Source of the DNA: Kushneria phosphatilytica
GTDB lineage: Bacteria; Pseudomonadota; Gammaproteobacteria; Pseudomonadales; Halomonadaceae
NCBI RefSeq assembly: GCF_008247605.1
Contig: NZ_CP043420.1
Coordinates: 1,054,001 to 1,118,000, forward strand
DNA: 64,000 nucleotides
Direction: 5' to 3'
Below, in pieces: positions 38,892-48,032 of this stretch. Made by a program: the position numbers and the translations under genes. A model generated the notes under the pieces. That model did not search any database. It saw only the letters and a program-made list of their open reading frames with translations, and had not been told where the DNA came from. The first letter of the stretch is position 1; every line of letters begins with the position of its first letter.

Positions 38892-38920
38892 TTGAATTGT
38901 CTGGCAAAGTGCCCTTAAAT
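38892..38920 (+). promoter_or_regulatory. Possible promoter of the tusA-like gene
   Basis: TTGAAT (38892-38897), 17 bases, TTAAAT (38915-38920) in the divergent gap with bepA. Moderate match only. Confidence 0.4.
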
Positions 38921-38965
38921 CGGGACGATTTCAAGACCCGGCATGTGTGTGTACCAGGGAGGGGC

Positions 38966-39199
38966 ATGGACGAGAATATTGATCGGACGCTGGATGCTAC
39001 CGGATTGAGTTGTCCGATGCCGCTGCTCAAGGCCAAACAGGCGTTGGCCGAAATGAACAGCGGAGAGCGACTGTATGTACGGGCAAGCGACCCCGGGTCA
39101 TGGCGCGACTTTGAAAGTTTTGTTGCGATGAGCCGCCATGAGCTTGTTTCCCGCGAGGAGCGCGACGGTCTTTTCCACTATGTGCTGATCAAGGGGTGA
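38966..39199 (+). CDS. TusA/SirA-family sulfurtransferase
   Basis: Small cytoplasmic sulfur carrier of 77 residues. The signature LDATGLSCPMPLLKAKQAL contains the sulfur-accepting Cys16 in CPxP. The fold then continues with RLYVRASDPGSWRDFESFVAMSRHELVSREERDGLFHYVLIKG. GGGAGGGGC precedes the ATG. In Pseudomonas the homologue next to bepA affects molybdoenzyme maturation and virulence; tRNA thiolation (TusA) is the E. coli role. Which applies here is not visible, so no symbol is assigned. Confidence 0.9.
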   Translation: MDENIDRTLDATGLSCPMPLLKAKQALAEMNSGERLYVRASDPGSWRDFESFVAMSRHELVSREERDGLFHYVLIKG

Positions 39200-39257
39200 A
39201 CGAAGTTATCTTCGTTTTCCTCATTCATCCTATCCCGCAGAGCAGGCATTTTCCCAG

Positions 39258-40340
39258 ATGACATTCAAGGCCCTGATGAAGCGGCTGGTCAGCCGTTATT
39301 TCTCCGATGAGGAAGCGATCGTGCTGGGGGGCCTGCTGATCACCGGACTGCTGGTCGTTCTGCTGTTCGGCGGCATGCTGGCCCCATTTTTCACGGCACT
39401 GATCATTGCCTTTGTGCTGCAGGGGGGCGTGAGCTGGCTGGAGCGGCGGGGATTGCCGCGACTGGTGGCAGTCGGGCTGATTTTCGTACTGTTTCTGGGC
39501 GTACTGCTGACGCTGGCACTGATTGTGCTGCCCCTGGTCTGGAATCAGCTCGCTCATCTGACCCAGGAAATCCCCGACCTGCTGGGACGCAGCCGCATAC
39601 TGCTTGAAGAGCTGCGAGATCGCTATCCGACCATCATAACTCCCGATCAGATTCAGCGCTGGATCTCCGCAGCCGGCAATGAGTTCTCACTGCTGGGGCG
39701 TCGCCTGCTGAGTCTGTCACTGAATTCTCTGGGCAGCCTGCTGGGCGTGGTGATCTATCTGGTGCTGGTACCGATCCTGGTTTTCTTCATGCTCAAGGAT
39801 CGCGAACGACTGATCGGTTTTCTGCTTTCCATGTTACCGAAAAAACGCGCCCTGATGACCCGCATCTGGCGGGAGATGGATGACCAGATCGCCAATTTCA
39901 TTCGCGGCAAGTTCATCGAGATCGTGATTGTGGCAGTGGTGTCCTGGATCACCTTCTGGGCGCTGGGGCTCCCCTATGCCACTCTGCTGGCGTTGATCGT
40001 GGGCCTGTCGGTACTGGTGCCCTATATCGGTGCGGCGGTGGCCACCCTGCCGATTGCTGCGGTAGCAGGCCTCACCTTTGGCTTCAGCGAGCATTTTGTC
40101 TGGGTCATGGTGGCCTATGCCATTCTGCAGGCACTGGATGGCAATGTGCTGGTGCCCGTGCTCTTTTCCGAAGCGGTCAATCTGCACCCGGTGGCCATTA
40201 TCCTTGCGGTGCTCTTCTTCGGCGGGATTTGGGGGTTCTGGGGAATATTCTTTGCTATTCCGCTGGCGACCCTGCTCAAGGCGCTGATGTTTGCCTGGCC
40301 GCGCAATCGTGACCGGATACAGCAGGAAGATGCTGCCTGA
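39258..40340 (+). CDS. AI-2E family transporter (PerM-like)
   Basis: Inner-membrane protein of 360 residues with about eight helices. Family marks are GGMLAPFFTALIIAFVLQGGVSWLERRGLPR at the start, an extracytoplasmic linker (PDLLGRSRILLEELRDRYP), and the C-terminal core FIRGKFIEIVIVAVVSWITFWALGLPYATLLALIVGLSVLVPYIGA followed by IPLATLLKALM. Some members export autoinducer-2; others are proposed Na+/H+ antiporters, so transport specificity is uncertain. The position between the TusA-like gene and bcp is the Pseudomonas order. Confidence 0.9.
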   Translation: MTFKALMKRLVSRYFSDEEAIVLGGLLITGLLVVLLFGGMLAPFFTALIIAFVLQGGVSWLERRGLPRLVAVGLIFVLFLGVLLTLALIVLPLVWNQLAHLTQEIPDLLGRSRILLEELRDRYPTIITPDQIQRWISAAGNEFSLLGRRLLSLSLNSLGSLLGVVIYLVLVPILVFFMLKDRERLIGFLLSMLPKKRALMTRIWREMDDQIANFIRGKFIEIVIVAVVSWITFWALGLPYATLLALIVGLSVLVPYIGAAVATLPIAAVAGLTFGFSEHFVWVMVAYAILQALDGNVLVPVLFSEAVNLHPVAIILAVLFFGGIWGFWGIFFAIPLATLLKALMFAWPRNRDRIQQEDAA

Positions 40341-40358
40341 GCAGGGTGACAGGATGGG

Positions 40359-40844
40359 CTATGTGATGGGGTCGCCTGCATGCAGGGCGCGTGCCGCGGC
40401 CAGTACTTCCTCGGCGTGCCCCTCGACCTTTACCTTGCGCCAGACGCGTGCAATACGGCCAGTGGCATCGATCAGGAAGGTACTGCGTTCGATGCCTTCA
40501 TGCTCCTTGCCATAGAGCTTTTTCATTCTGATGACATCAAAGGCACGGCAGAGCTGTTCATCGGGATCACTGATCAACTCGAAGGGAAAGCACTGTTTGG
40601 CCCGAAAGTTCTCGTGTTTTTTCAGGCTGTCACGCGAGACGCCGTAAATCACGGTATCCACGGCATGAAAGTCATCGCTCAGATCGCGAAAGTTCTGGCC
40701 TTCGGTGGTACAGCCGGGGGTAGCATCCTTCGGATAGAAATAGAGCACTACCTGACGTCCTTCCATATGGGTCAGGTTGATCTGCTGGTCGCTGGTCGCC
40801 GCCAGGGTCATGTCGGGGACGGCATCACCGGCTACAAGGCTCAT
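40359..40844 (-). CDS. bcp: Thioredoxin-dependent peroxiredoxin (Bcp/PrxQ)
   Basis: Bacterioferritin comigratory protein, a thiol peroxidase removing peroxides. It is 161 residues; the peroxidatic Cys45 is in YPKDATPGCTTEGQNFRDL. Position 50, which is the resolving Cys in E. coli Bcp, is Gln here, so it is not the classical two-Cys form; other Cys residues exist in KQCFPF and QLCRAF. AGGAG lies in the right place before ATG 40844. It is divergent from dapA across 228 bases. No gcvR lies beside it, unlike in E. coli. Confidence 0.95.
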   Translation of the reverse strand: MSLVAGDAVPDMTLAATSDQQINLTHMEGRQVVLYFYPKDATPGCTTEGQNFRDLSDDFHAVDTVIYGVSRDSLKKHENFRAKQCFPFELISDPDEQLCRAFDVIRMKKLYGKEHEGIERSTFLIDATGRIARVWRKVKVEGHAEEVLAAARALHAGDPIT

Positions 40845-41072
40845 GGCACGGACTCCTGATGAAATGAGAAGCGTGAAAACGAGTGCGGGCTCATTACATG
40901 CCGCCCGATGGGACATGTAAAGCGATGCTGCGCTGTCTGTACACCTCGGAACACGCTGAGTACCATTGGAGCCCTTGTTCGGGCAGGGTGCGTTGGCAGG
41001 CCTTCTGTTGCCAACCGTCACCGGTTCGCTCTGGTTTCATGATTCACTGCATCCACGGAAGAGGTTCGCGGG

Positions 41073-41957
41073 ATGATCACAGGCAGCATCGTCGCCCTGG
41101 CGACGCCGATGAAGGCTGGTGGCGAGATTGACTGGGACGCACTGCGTCGTCTGGTCGAATTCCACCTCGAGCACGGGACCGACGCTATCGTTGCCGCGGG
41201 GACTACCGGTGAGCCAACCACCATGTCGGTCGAGGAACATTTCGATGTCATTCGCACCGTAGTGGAAACGGTCGGGGGACGCATTCCGGTTATTGCTGGC
41301 ACCGGTGCCAATGCGACCTCCGAGGCCGTGGCGCTGGCGCGCTATGCGACCGATGTTGGCGCCGATGGCTGTCTTTCGGTCTGTCCCTATTACAACAAGC
41401 CCACTCAGGAAGGGCTCTATCAGCATTTCAAGGCAGTTGCTGAAGCCAGCGATCTGCCCATCATTCTTTATAATGTGCCCGGTCGAACCAGTGTTGATCT
41501 CTATAACGAGACGACCCTGCGACTGGCCGAGGTCGACAACATTGTCGGTCTCAAGGATGCCACCGGCAATCTCGAGCGTGCCGAGGATCTGATCGAACAG
41601 CTGCGCGACAGCGACTTCGCACTCTATTCCGGAGATGACCCCACGGCCTGTGAGTTCATGCTGGCTGGTGGGCATGGGGTTATTTCGGTGTCTGCCAATG
41701 TCGCTCCCAAAGCCATGCACGACATGTGCGAAGCGGCCCGTCGTGGTGAGTTCGAAATGGCACATCAGATCAATACCCGACTGATGCCACTGCACTCGGC
41801 ACTCGGGATCGAGGCCAATCCGATTCCGGTGAAGTGGGCGCTCAATCAGATGGGGCTGGCAGCCCCGGGGATCCGATTGCCGCTGACCTGGCTATCCGAA
41901 AAGTACCGACCCACGGTCGGTGAAGCTCTTCAGCTGGCAGGAGTCATGAACACATGA
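41073..41957 (+). CDS. dapA: 4-hydroxy-tetrahydrodipicolinate synthase
   Basis: First committed step of lysine and diaminopimelate synthesis: condenses pyruvate with aspartate semialdehyde. 294 residues. The Schiff-base Lys161 is in [10 protein letters not shown], Tyr133 in ILYNVPGRT and the Thr44-Thr45 pair in AAGTTGEP, all at the E. coli numbers. An AGAGG site precedes the ATG. The end overlaps bamC by ATGA, as an operon dapA-bamC-MBL-purC. Confidence 0.98.
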   Translation: MITGSIVALATPMKAGGEIDWDALRRLVEFHLEHGTDAIVAAGTTGEPTTMSVEEHFDVIRTVVETVGGRIPVIAGTGANATSEAVALARYATDVGADGCLSVCPYYNKPTQEGLYQHFKAVAEASDLPIILYNVPGRTSVDLYNETTLRLAEVDNIVGLKDATGNLERAEDLIEQLRDSDFALYSGDDPTACEFMLAGGHGVISVSANVAPKAMHDMCEAARRGEFEMAHQINTRLMPLHSALGIEANPIPVKWALNQMGLAAPGIRLPLTWLSEKYRPTVGEALQLAGVMNT

Positions 41958-42886
41958 GGTCACAGTATCGCTGGGTAATGACCGTGCCCCTGATGGCACT
42001 AATGGCCGGATGTAGCGGCGGTTATTACTATGATCGCAACGCCGAATACAAGGCGGCCGAGATGTCACCCCCTCTCGAGCTGCCGGCGCAGCGCAACCAG
42101 CGGCTTTATCAGAATGCCATGCCGGTGCCCGATGCCAGCAACGATTTCATGGCCAGCGATGATTTCGAAGCGCCGCGGCCGCAATCCATGTCGTCGCGTC
42201 AGTCCCGGCAGTTCGTGGAAAGTCGTCAGGCTCAGGGACAGCACTGGCTGGTCGTCAATGCAGCCCCCGGGGCCATCTGGCCGCGATTGCAGTCTTTCGT
42301 TACCCAACAGGGTTATCAGGTGTCCAGCGTCAACGGCAATGAAGGCCGTATCGTGACTGATGCCGGCACGCTATCCGTGCGTCAGGGGCTACGCAACAAC
42401 TCCAGTGAGGTGTATTGCCAGCAGCAGGATGCCCCCAATGAACGTTGCCTGAACGCGTTAACAGGCTTTCTCAACCAGCAGGCGCCCGAAGGTGGTGTCT
42501 CGATGGTGGCGCAGAACCTGTCACGCAATGATCGTGTCCGGCTTGAGAACCGTGGCGGTAACTGGCAGCTGGCGGTTGCTCTTGATTTTCCGCGCGCCTG
42601 GTCCGAGTTCTCCTACCAGCTGCACAACAATTTCGCCAACGACGACCGCAAGTTTGTGGATGAGGACCGTTCACAGCGCGTCTTCATGGTGCGTTATCGC
42701 CCGGCAGGGGATGGCGGCAGCTGGATACCCTTCATGGGTGGCAAGCCTGACCTCAAGCCCTATCGCCTGATGATCGATCCAGAGGGGGATAGCGTGCACA
42801 TGACGGTCACCGATCCGCAGGGGGGCAAGGTTGATCCAAAGGTAGCCCGCTCGCTGCTGGATGCGGTGGCGTCGACGCTGCGCTGA
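41954..42886 (+). CDS. bamC: Outer-membrane assembly lipoprotein BamC
   Basis: Lipoprotein of the BAM complex that inserts beta-barrel proteins in the outer membrane. It is 310 residues; the signal peptide ends MALMAGC with lipidated Cys20. The unstructured N-terminal part ([21 protein letters not shown]) is the segment that binds BamD in known structures. Two helix-grip domains follow ([26 protein letters not shown] and [25 protein letters not shown]). Sequence similarity is modest, but the dapA-bamC adjacency is strong support. It is coupled to dapA by ATGA and to the next gene by a one-base TGATG overlap. Confidence 0.92.
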   Translation: MRSQYRWVMTVPLMALMAGCSGGYYYDRNAEYKAAEMSPPLELPAQRNQRLYQNAMPVPDASNDFMASDDFEAPRPQSMSSRQSRQFVESRQAQGQHWLVVNAAPGAIWPRLQSFVTQQGYQVSSVNGNEGRIVTDAGTLSVRQGLRNNSSEVYCQQQDAPNERCLNALTGFLNQQAPEGGVSMVAQNLSRNDRVRLENRGGNWQLAVALDFPRAWSEFSYQLHNNFANDDRKFVDEDRSQRVFMVRYRPAGDGGSWIPFMGGKPDLKPYRLMIDPEGDSVHMTVTDPQGGKVDPKVARSLLDAVASTLR

Positions 42887-43650
42887 TGATCCGTTTCGCC
42901 TCACTGGGCAGTGGTAGTCGCGGCAATGCCACTCTGGTGGAAACCCGTGAGACCCGCGTGCTGGTCGATTGTGGTTTTGGCGTTCGTGAGGCGATCGGAC
43001 GCATGAAACAGCTGGGAGTTGAGCCACAGGCGCTTGATGCGCTGCTGGTGACCCATGAGCATCGCGATCATCTCACTGGAGTAGCAGCGCTGGCGCGGCG
43101 TTACCGATTACCCGTGCATCTCACTGTCGGCACCTGGCTGAAAGCGAAGCTGGCGCCGTCGATCGAGACGGTTCTGATAACACCGGAACAGCGATTCGAG
43201 TTGCGTGATCTGGCAGTCGATCCGGTGACGGTGCCACATGACGCCCGAGAGCCGGTTCAATTCCTGTTCGAGTGTGGCGGGCGACGCCTGGGATTACTGA
43301 CCGATCTGGGGTGGGCCACCGAGCATGTGCGGCGCCGCTATCGACATTGTGATGCGCTTGTACTGGAGAGCAATCATGACCCCCGGATGCTGGCTGAAGG
43401 ACCTTATCCTCCGAGCCTCAAGCGACGGGTAGGGGGGCAGCGCGGTCATCTCTCCAATGCTCAGGCCGGAGAGTTGTTGCAGCAGTTGGGCACCGATCGT
43501 CTGCAATGGCTGGTAGCATCGCATCTCTCGGAGAAGAACAATCGCCCCGAACTGGCGTACGAGGCGATCAGTCCGCTATTGGACGGGGACTGTTCCCGGC
43601 TGGTGATTGCGGCACAGAACGAAACTACCTCCTGGCAGCAGATTGCCTGA
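42886..43650 (+). CDS. MBL-fold metallohydrolase (YycJ/WalJ-like)
   Basis: A 254-residue cytoplasmic metallo-beta-lactamase-fold hydrolase. It starts [30 protein letters not shown] and has the di-metal motif His57-x-His59-x-Asp61-His62 in [10 protein letters not shown]. Downstream ligands are in [11 protein letters not shown] and LTDLGW, with the final ASHLSEKNN. Relatives include YycJ/WalJ nucleases and PhnP-like phosphodiesterases, so a 5'-3' exonuclease role is possible but unproved. It sits between bamC and purC, an order I recall from Pseudomonas. Confidence 0.9.
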   Translation: MIRFASLGSGSRGNATLVETRETRVLVDCGFGVREAIGRMKQLGVEPQALDALLVTHEHRDHLTGVAALARRYRLPVHLTVGTWLKAKLAPSIETVLITPEQRFELRDLAVDPVTVPHDAREPVQFLFECGGRRLGLLTDLGWATEHVRRRYRHCDALVLESNHDPRMLAEGPYPPSLKRRVGGQRGHLSNAQAGELLQQLGTDRLQWLVASHLSEKNNRPELAYEAISPLLDGDCSRLVIAAQNETTSWQQIA

Positions 43651-43757
43651 CGACTGCTGACATGTCTGCCTCAAGGCATGTCTGGACAGGGCAGGCGGGG
43701 CGCTGCGTTCAACCGGTCGGACTCGGGTCCGGTCGATACTGTTTATCGGAGACTGTC

Positions 43758-44471
43758 ATGGAAAAACGCGGCGTACTCTATTCGGGCAAGGCCAAATCGG
43801 TCTATGAAACCGACGATCCGGATCGGCTGATTCTGGAGTTTCGCGACGATACCAGTGCCTTTGATGGCAAGAAGGTCGAGCAGCTGGCGCGCAAGGGCAT
43901 GGTCAACAACCGCTTCAATGCCTTCATCATGGAGCGGCTGAAGGAAGCCGGCATTCCAACGCACTTCGAACGTCTGCGTTCGGACACCGAATGTGAAGTG
44001 AAGCGTCTGACCATGATTCCGGTCGAGTGCGTGGTGCGTAACCTGTCGGCGGGTGGTCTGTGCCGTCGATTGGGTGTCGAGGAAGGCCTGACGCTCAATC
44101 CGCCGACCTTCGAGCTCTTTCTCAAGAATGATGAAAAAGGCGATCCCATGATCAATGAGTCGCTGGCCGAGACCTTTGGCTGGGCGACTCGTCAGCAGCT
44201 GCAGCTGGCCCATGAACTCACTCTGCGGGTCAATGACGTGCTTCGGGAGTTGTTCCTCGAAGGCGACATGCTGCTGGTTGATTACAAGCTCGAGTTCGGC
44301 CTTTTCCATGGCGAGATTACTCTTGGCGATGAGTTCTCGCCGGATGGTTGCCGTCTCTGGGATGCGCAAACCCGCGAGAAGATGGACAAGGATCGCTTTC
44401 GCCAGGGGCTGGGTGGTGTTATCGAAGCCTATGAAGAGGTGGGGCGACGTATCGGGGTCAACTTCGACTGA
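43758..44471 (+). CDS. purC: SAICAR synthetase
   Basis: Purine synthesis step joining aspartate to CAIR. 237 residues, the usual length. Opening [20 protein letters not shown] and the block [34 protein letters not shown] are typical. [18 protein letters not shown] and [29 protein letters not shown] are also diagnostic. GGAG lies seven bases before ATG 43758. It is last in the dapA operon and convergent with trmO, six bases away. Confidence 0.97.
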   Translation: MEKRGVLYSGKAKSVYETDDPDRLILEFRDDTSAFDGKKVEQLARKGMVNNRFNAFIMERLKEAGIPTHFERLRSDTECEVKRLTMIPVECVVRNLSAGGLCRRLGVEEGLTLNPPTFELFLKNDEKGDPMINESLAETFGWATRQQLQLAHELTLRVNDVLRELFLEGDMLLVDYKLEFGLFHGEITLGDEFSPDGCRLWDAQTREKMDKDRFRQGLGGVIEAYEEVGRRIGVNFD

Positions 44472-44477
44472 CGTTAC

Positions 44478-45227
44478 TCATGTAGCGACGGGTACCAGGG
44501 CATCCACGATGACGCGGGCCTGGGGTTCATCGCTTTCGACATGAAAGCGGACATCGACATCATGCAGGCGCACACCATAACGACGTTCATCCTTCCTGAG
44601 GCGTCGATAGGCCGGCCGGGGGTCCTGTGCCAGTACCTCACGGATCAGTGAACCGAGTACCTCGGCCTCGGGATGCGTTGCCAGCTGCTGTTCGGCGTCG
44701 CGCGTGAAGTCCACCGGCAGTAGTGTCGGAGTGTCGGCAGCATAGCCACCTCGCGCCTGCTCGACATGGTCGGCCCAGGGTAAATAGGGCTTGATATCCA
44801 CTACGGGTGTGCCATCAACCAGGTCATGAGCACGTAGTCGAAGTTGAACGCCGCTTTCAGTGTCAATATCGACCAGTTCGACCAGCGAGAGCCCGAGCCG
44901 ATTGGGACGATGCGTCGAGCGTGATGCAAAGACGCCAATCCGGGTGTTGCCCCCCAATCGAGGTGGGCGTACCAGTGGGGTCCACCGCTCGGGGCTGCGA
45001 TGAAACAGGAAGCTCAGCCACAGGTGACTGAATTTCTCCAGACCGCGAACCGCATCGGGATGATCGAAGGGTGCCTTGAGGTTCAGGGTGGCCGTGGCAC
45101 TGGGTGCAAGAGCAGGCTGACGTGGTATACCGAACTTGTCGGGATAGCAGCTACTGATCGTGCCGATGACACTGAGCGTCAGCGAAGCCGGTAACGAATT
45201 GTCGGTGAGCGGAGGCTGATCATTCAT
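44478..45227 (-). CDS. trmO: tRNA (m6t6A37) methyltransferase TrmO
   Basis: TsaA/TrmO family, which methylates t6A37 to m6t6A in tRNA-Thr. From ATG 45227 it is 249 residues. The SAM-binding beta-barrel part contains VIGTISSCYPDKFGIPRQPAL, FSHLWLSFLFHRS, and TRIGVFASRSTHRPNRLGLSLVEL, which is the family signature, and DGTPVVDIKPYLPWAD. The start has only a weak ribosome site. Upstream extensions to 45341 would cross the terminator of the neighbouring gene, so 45227 is preferred. Confidence 0.93.
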   Translation of the reverse strand: MNDQPPLTDNSLPASLTLSVIGTISSCYPDKFGIPRQPALAPSATATLNLKAPFDHPDAVRGLEKFSHLWLSFLFHRSPERWTPLVRPPRLGGNTRIGVFASRSTHRPNRLGLSLVELVDIDTESGVQLRLRAHDLVDGTPVVDIKPYLPWADHVEQARGGYAADTPTLLPVDFTRDAEQQLATHPEAEVLGSLIREVLAQDPRPAYRRLRKDERRYGVRLHDVDVRFHVESDEPQARVIVDALVPVAT

Positions 45228-45291
45228 GGACGTATTATGCCACTTGCCATCAAATGCGCCATGTTGAACCGGGGCTAGCACGGCTGGCATG

Positions 45292-45317
45292 AAAAGCGGC
45301 CGGTCAGGACCGGCCGC
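45292..45317 (-). terminator. Terminator of the DUF2267 gene
   Basis: GCGGCCGGT, loop, ACCGGCCGC (45296-45317) followed on the minus strand by TTTT (45292-45295). It is 40 bases after the DUF2267 stop and upstream of trmO. Confidence 0.88.
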
Positions 45318-45356
45318 CAGCGAATCGCTCTGCATCCGCATATGTTCGGCTTCAGG

Positions 45357-45791
45357 TCAGGCTGCCTTCGGCCAGAGTGATTGAATCTCATTGGGCAACT
45401 GATCGGTCACGCGATTGATCTGACCCTGATCCAGTTTTTGCTCCAGCAGATGGAAAACGCCGCGCGTGGCCTGATGCACATCAAGCTCATTATGGCCCAC
45501 GGCGTGGTGGCGAACGTGCTCAAGGAATTCTTCGGCAGTGTGGTATTTCTGCGGCGTATCAGCCGGTTTCCAGCCATCAAAGAAGATGCCGGTCAACATT
45601 ACCGGGAGTTGACTGGAAAGACTGGCCGCCATATCTACCGTGATACGATCCCGCAGTGTATGCAGTACCGCGCGCAATGCACCATACGCCTGCTCGGGTG
45701 TATCGAGATCGAGTTCCTTTTTCAGATCCTGCAGCCAGATATCGGTTTCCTGAACGCTACGGCTGAGAACATCGGGACGGTTCTGACTCAT
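45357..45791 (-). CDS. DUF2267 domain protein
   Basis: A 144-residue helical cytoplasmic protein. DUF2267 marks are SVQETDIWLQDLKKELDLDTPEQAYGALRAVLHTLRDRITVDMAASLSSQLPVMLTGIFFDGWKPADTPQKYHTAEEFLEHVR. The fold appears to be a duplicated helical repeat of unknown function; family members often sit in stress or pathway islands. A GGGAGGC ribosome site is next to ATG 45791. Monocistronic with its own terminator. Confidence 0.9.
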   Translation of the reverse strand: MSQNRPDVLSRSVQETDIWLQDLKKELDLDTPEQAYGALRAVLHTLRDRITVDMAASLSSQLPVMLTGIFFDGWKPADTPQKYHTAEEFLEHVRHHAVGHNELDVHQATRGVFHLLEQKLDQGQINRVTDQLPNEIQSLWPKAA

Positions 45792-45985
45792 GACTTGCCT
45801 CCCTGTCATGTAGCATGAATCCGTGCGGCAGGTCATTGCCGCAATCTCATGTTCAGTTCTGGATGATGATGCGCATCCTTGTCAAAGATTGACCCGCTGA
45901 CTTCACCCACTGTTACGAAATACGGCAGAATGCTTGCGTTGGTCACCCGGAGGTGACCGGTTAAGACAGTCCAGGAGAGTGGCTG

Positions 45986-46516
45986 ATGCTGGATCGATTA
46001 CGGTTACGGGAAGCCAGAACCGAGGATGCGGCTGATCAGGCCGAAGTCTTTTATCATGCTGTCATGCAGGGTGCGGCAGGCCATTACAATCGGGAGCAGC
46101 GTGAGGCCTGGGTAGCGGCGCTGCCACGGGAAGCTGCCGCCTGGGTGGTGCGCCATCTTCACTATCGAACTGTTATTGCTGAACTTGATCGGCGTTGCGT
46201 AGGGTTTTGCGAGCTTGATCTGGAGCCGACACGTCGTACCGCTGCCATTGTCACTCTTTATGTCTGGCCATCGCTGGCCGGAAGAGGCATTGGTAGCCGT
46301 CTGCTGGCAGCAGCACTGGCTCAGGCGTATGAGGCTGGAGTCTCAGGAGTGACGCTCGAATCCAGTCTGATGATGGCGCCCTGGTTGCGTGCCAACGGTT
46401 GGGAGCATTTGGGCAGTGATGTGGTCGAACGAGAAGGTGTTTCGCTGCCTCGTGAACGGTTCCGTCATGCATTGACGGCCGATGACAGTATCTTTCGGCA
46501 AAATGCCGGGGCCTGA
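45986..46516 (+). CDS. GNAT family N-acetyltransferase
   Basis: 176-residue acetyltransferase. The first half has REARTEDAADQAEVFYHAVMQGAAGHYNREQREAWVAALP, the central strands are FCELDLEPTRRTAAIVTLYVWPSLAGRGIGSRLLAAALAQA with the R/Q-x-x-G-x-G acetyl-CoA loop, and the end SSLMMAPWLRANGWEHLG is the usual C-terminal part. AGGAGAG precedes the ATG. It resembles the YafP-like group; substrate unknown. It is followed 41 bases later by a small membrane protein gene. Confidence 0.88.
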   Translation: MLDRLRLREARTEDAADQAEVFYHAVMQGAAGHYNREQREAWVAALPREAAAWVVRHLHYRTVIAELDRRCVGFCELDLEPTRRTAAIVTLYVWPSLAGRGIGSRLLAAALAQAYEAGVSGVTLESSLMMAPWLRANGWEHLGSDVVEREGVSLPRERFRHALTADDSIFRQNAGA

Positions 46517-46557
46517 GCAGCATTTTCTTGCCCGCTTGCAACGAAAACGGTAATCGC

Positions 46558-47043
46558 ATGGCTGACGCATACGACCCACTTCTGTTTGTGGAAAAACGCA
46601 TTAATACCAGTTTTTTGACGATGGCCTTTGCGGTCTCGGTGGCGGGAGGTATCACCCTCCTGATGCTGGCCTGGCAACAGCACCGCTGGCAGTTGCCGGT
46701 GCCTATCGGTCTGCTGTTGCTGGCCTGGGGCATGATGATGGGCGGTAATCTGCGTCGGCGTCGTCAACTCTCACCGATACTGCGCCTGGAATCCGATCGT
46801 CTGCGTTATATCGGCGCACCGGCGTGGGCGCCGCGCTTGCACGACATTCCCTATGATGAGATTACCTCCATTGAAAAGGAGAACCGCTCGGTCATGCGTC
46901 TGCGATTGGCCTCCGCGAGAAGACCCCGCACGATACCGATCGGGCTGCTGCCCAGGGCCGAACGTCGTCGTTTCAGTGAAGCGCTCAGGGCGCGCTGTCA
47001 TAATAACGACGCTTCCAGCGCTCGATCGATAGCGGAGTCCTGA
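46558..47043 (+). CDS. Small membrane protein with PH-like C-terminus, function unknown
   Basis: 161 residues: an N-terminal hydrophilic part, two close TM helices (FLTMAFAVSVAGGITLLMLAW and VPIGLLLLAWGMMMGG), then a cytoplasmic strand-rich part (ILRLESDRLRYIGAPAWAPRLHDIPYDEITSIEKENRSVMRLRLA) reminiscent of bacterial PH domains, where a hydrophobic-residue pattern Y-D-E-I-T-S-I leads the sheet. No specific family recognised. A weak ribosome site precedes ATG 46558; the frame is open upstream to 46528. Confidence 0.6.
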   Translation: MADAYDPLLFVEKRINTSFLTMAFAVSVAGGITLLMLAWQQHRWQLPVPIGLLLLAWGMMMGGNLRRRRQLSPILRLESDRLRYIGAPAWAPRLHDIPYDEITSIEKENRSVMRLRLASARRPRTIPIGLLPRAERRRFSEALRARCHNNDASSARSIAES

Positions 47044-47106
47044 AGACGAGCGGTTCATCAGAATGCCGGTAATAACCCGCGCGTTCCCGGGCGGTTACCA
47101 CAATGA

Positions 47107-47136
47107 AAGGGCCCGTACCATGGGGTATGGGCCCTT
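47107..47136. terminator. Hairpin between convergent genes
   Basis: AAGGGCCCGTACC, loop ATGG, GGTATGGGCCCTT (one G-U pair). A short T-run follows on the minus strand, so it probably terminates the SDR gene; it can also end the plus-strand gene. Confidence 0.7.
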
Positions 47137-47158
47137 GCCGTAATCCGACATTCCTCGA

Positions 47159-47953
47159 TCAGGAGATAAAGTCGATGATGCCGCCTTCCACACGCAGTGC
47201 CGCGCCGGTAGTGGCAGAGGCCTGAGGAGAAGCCGCATAGACGCTCATGCTGGCCACCTCATCCACCTCGGCCATGCGCTGGATGATCGAGCTGGGCCGG
47301 TTCTCCATGACAAATTCGGCGCCCACTTCCTTCACCGACTTGCCACGCTCCCTGGCCATGCCTTCCAGCATGTTCTCCACGCCCTCGGAGCGGGTAGGGC
47401 CGGGCAGAATCGAATTAACGGTGACGCCAGTTCCGGCCAGTGCCTTGGCCAGGCCGCGTGCCAGCGAGACCACGGCTGTCTTGGTCACACCGTAGTGAAT
47501 CATGTCGGCCGGGATATTGTAGGAGGATTCGCTTCCCAGGAACTGGATACGGCCCCAGCCGCGCTCCCGCATGCCGCGTGCATAGTGCCGCGCCACCCGA
47601 ACACCGCTCATGACGTTGACCTAGAAGTAACGTTCCCACTCCTCATCATCGATGTCGAAAAAGTCCTGGGGGCCGAAGATCCCCATGTTATTGACCAGAA
47701 TGTCGGTTTCAGGCTCGGCCTCGAAGAGCGCTTTTGCGCCCTCGGCAGAACCGAGATCGGCGGCGACACCCGAGACAGCTGCACCGGGCACCGCCTCCTG
47801 AATCTGGCGAATGGCCTCATCAACGCGGGTCTGGGTACGGCCATTGACCACGACCCGAGCGCCGGCGTTGGCAAGTCCTCTGGCAATGGCCAGGCCTATG
47901 CCTGCTGTAGAGCCGGTGACAATGGCATGCTTGCCGGAAAGATCGATCTGCAT
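47159..47953 (-). pseudogene. Short-chain dehydrogenase/reductase gene interrupted by an in-frame amber codon
   Basis: One reading frame encodes a normal SDR oxidoreductase except for a TAG at 47621-47623. Before it are the NAD(P) loop TGSTAGIGLAIARGLA and the NNMGIFGPQDFFDIDDEEWERYF segment. Directly after it in the same frame come VNVMSGVRVARHYARGMRERGWGRIQFLGSES and the catalytic Tyr-x3-Lys in YGVTKTAVVSLARG. SDRs normally have E/Q-V-N-V here, so TAG probably replaced GAG or CAG. GGAGGTTTC precedes ATG 47953. The C-terminus is intact (LRVEGGIIDFIS). It may be a recent nonsense mutation, a sequencing error, or readthrough; without readthrough the N-terminal product lacks the active site. 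Confidence 0.85.
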
Positions 47954-48032
47954 GAAACCTCCGTGAAACGAATGGTGGGATAAGCCCTGAACCGTGGTGA
48001 AAGTTAGCAGACTATCTTCAGATTTGTCGGTG

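Noticed and set aside
47621..47623. Pyrrolysine or selenocysteine decoding at the TAG
   Set aside because: TAG is not a selenocysteine codon, no pyl genes or hairpin signature are visible, and SDRs carry Glu/Gln here.
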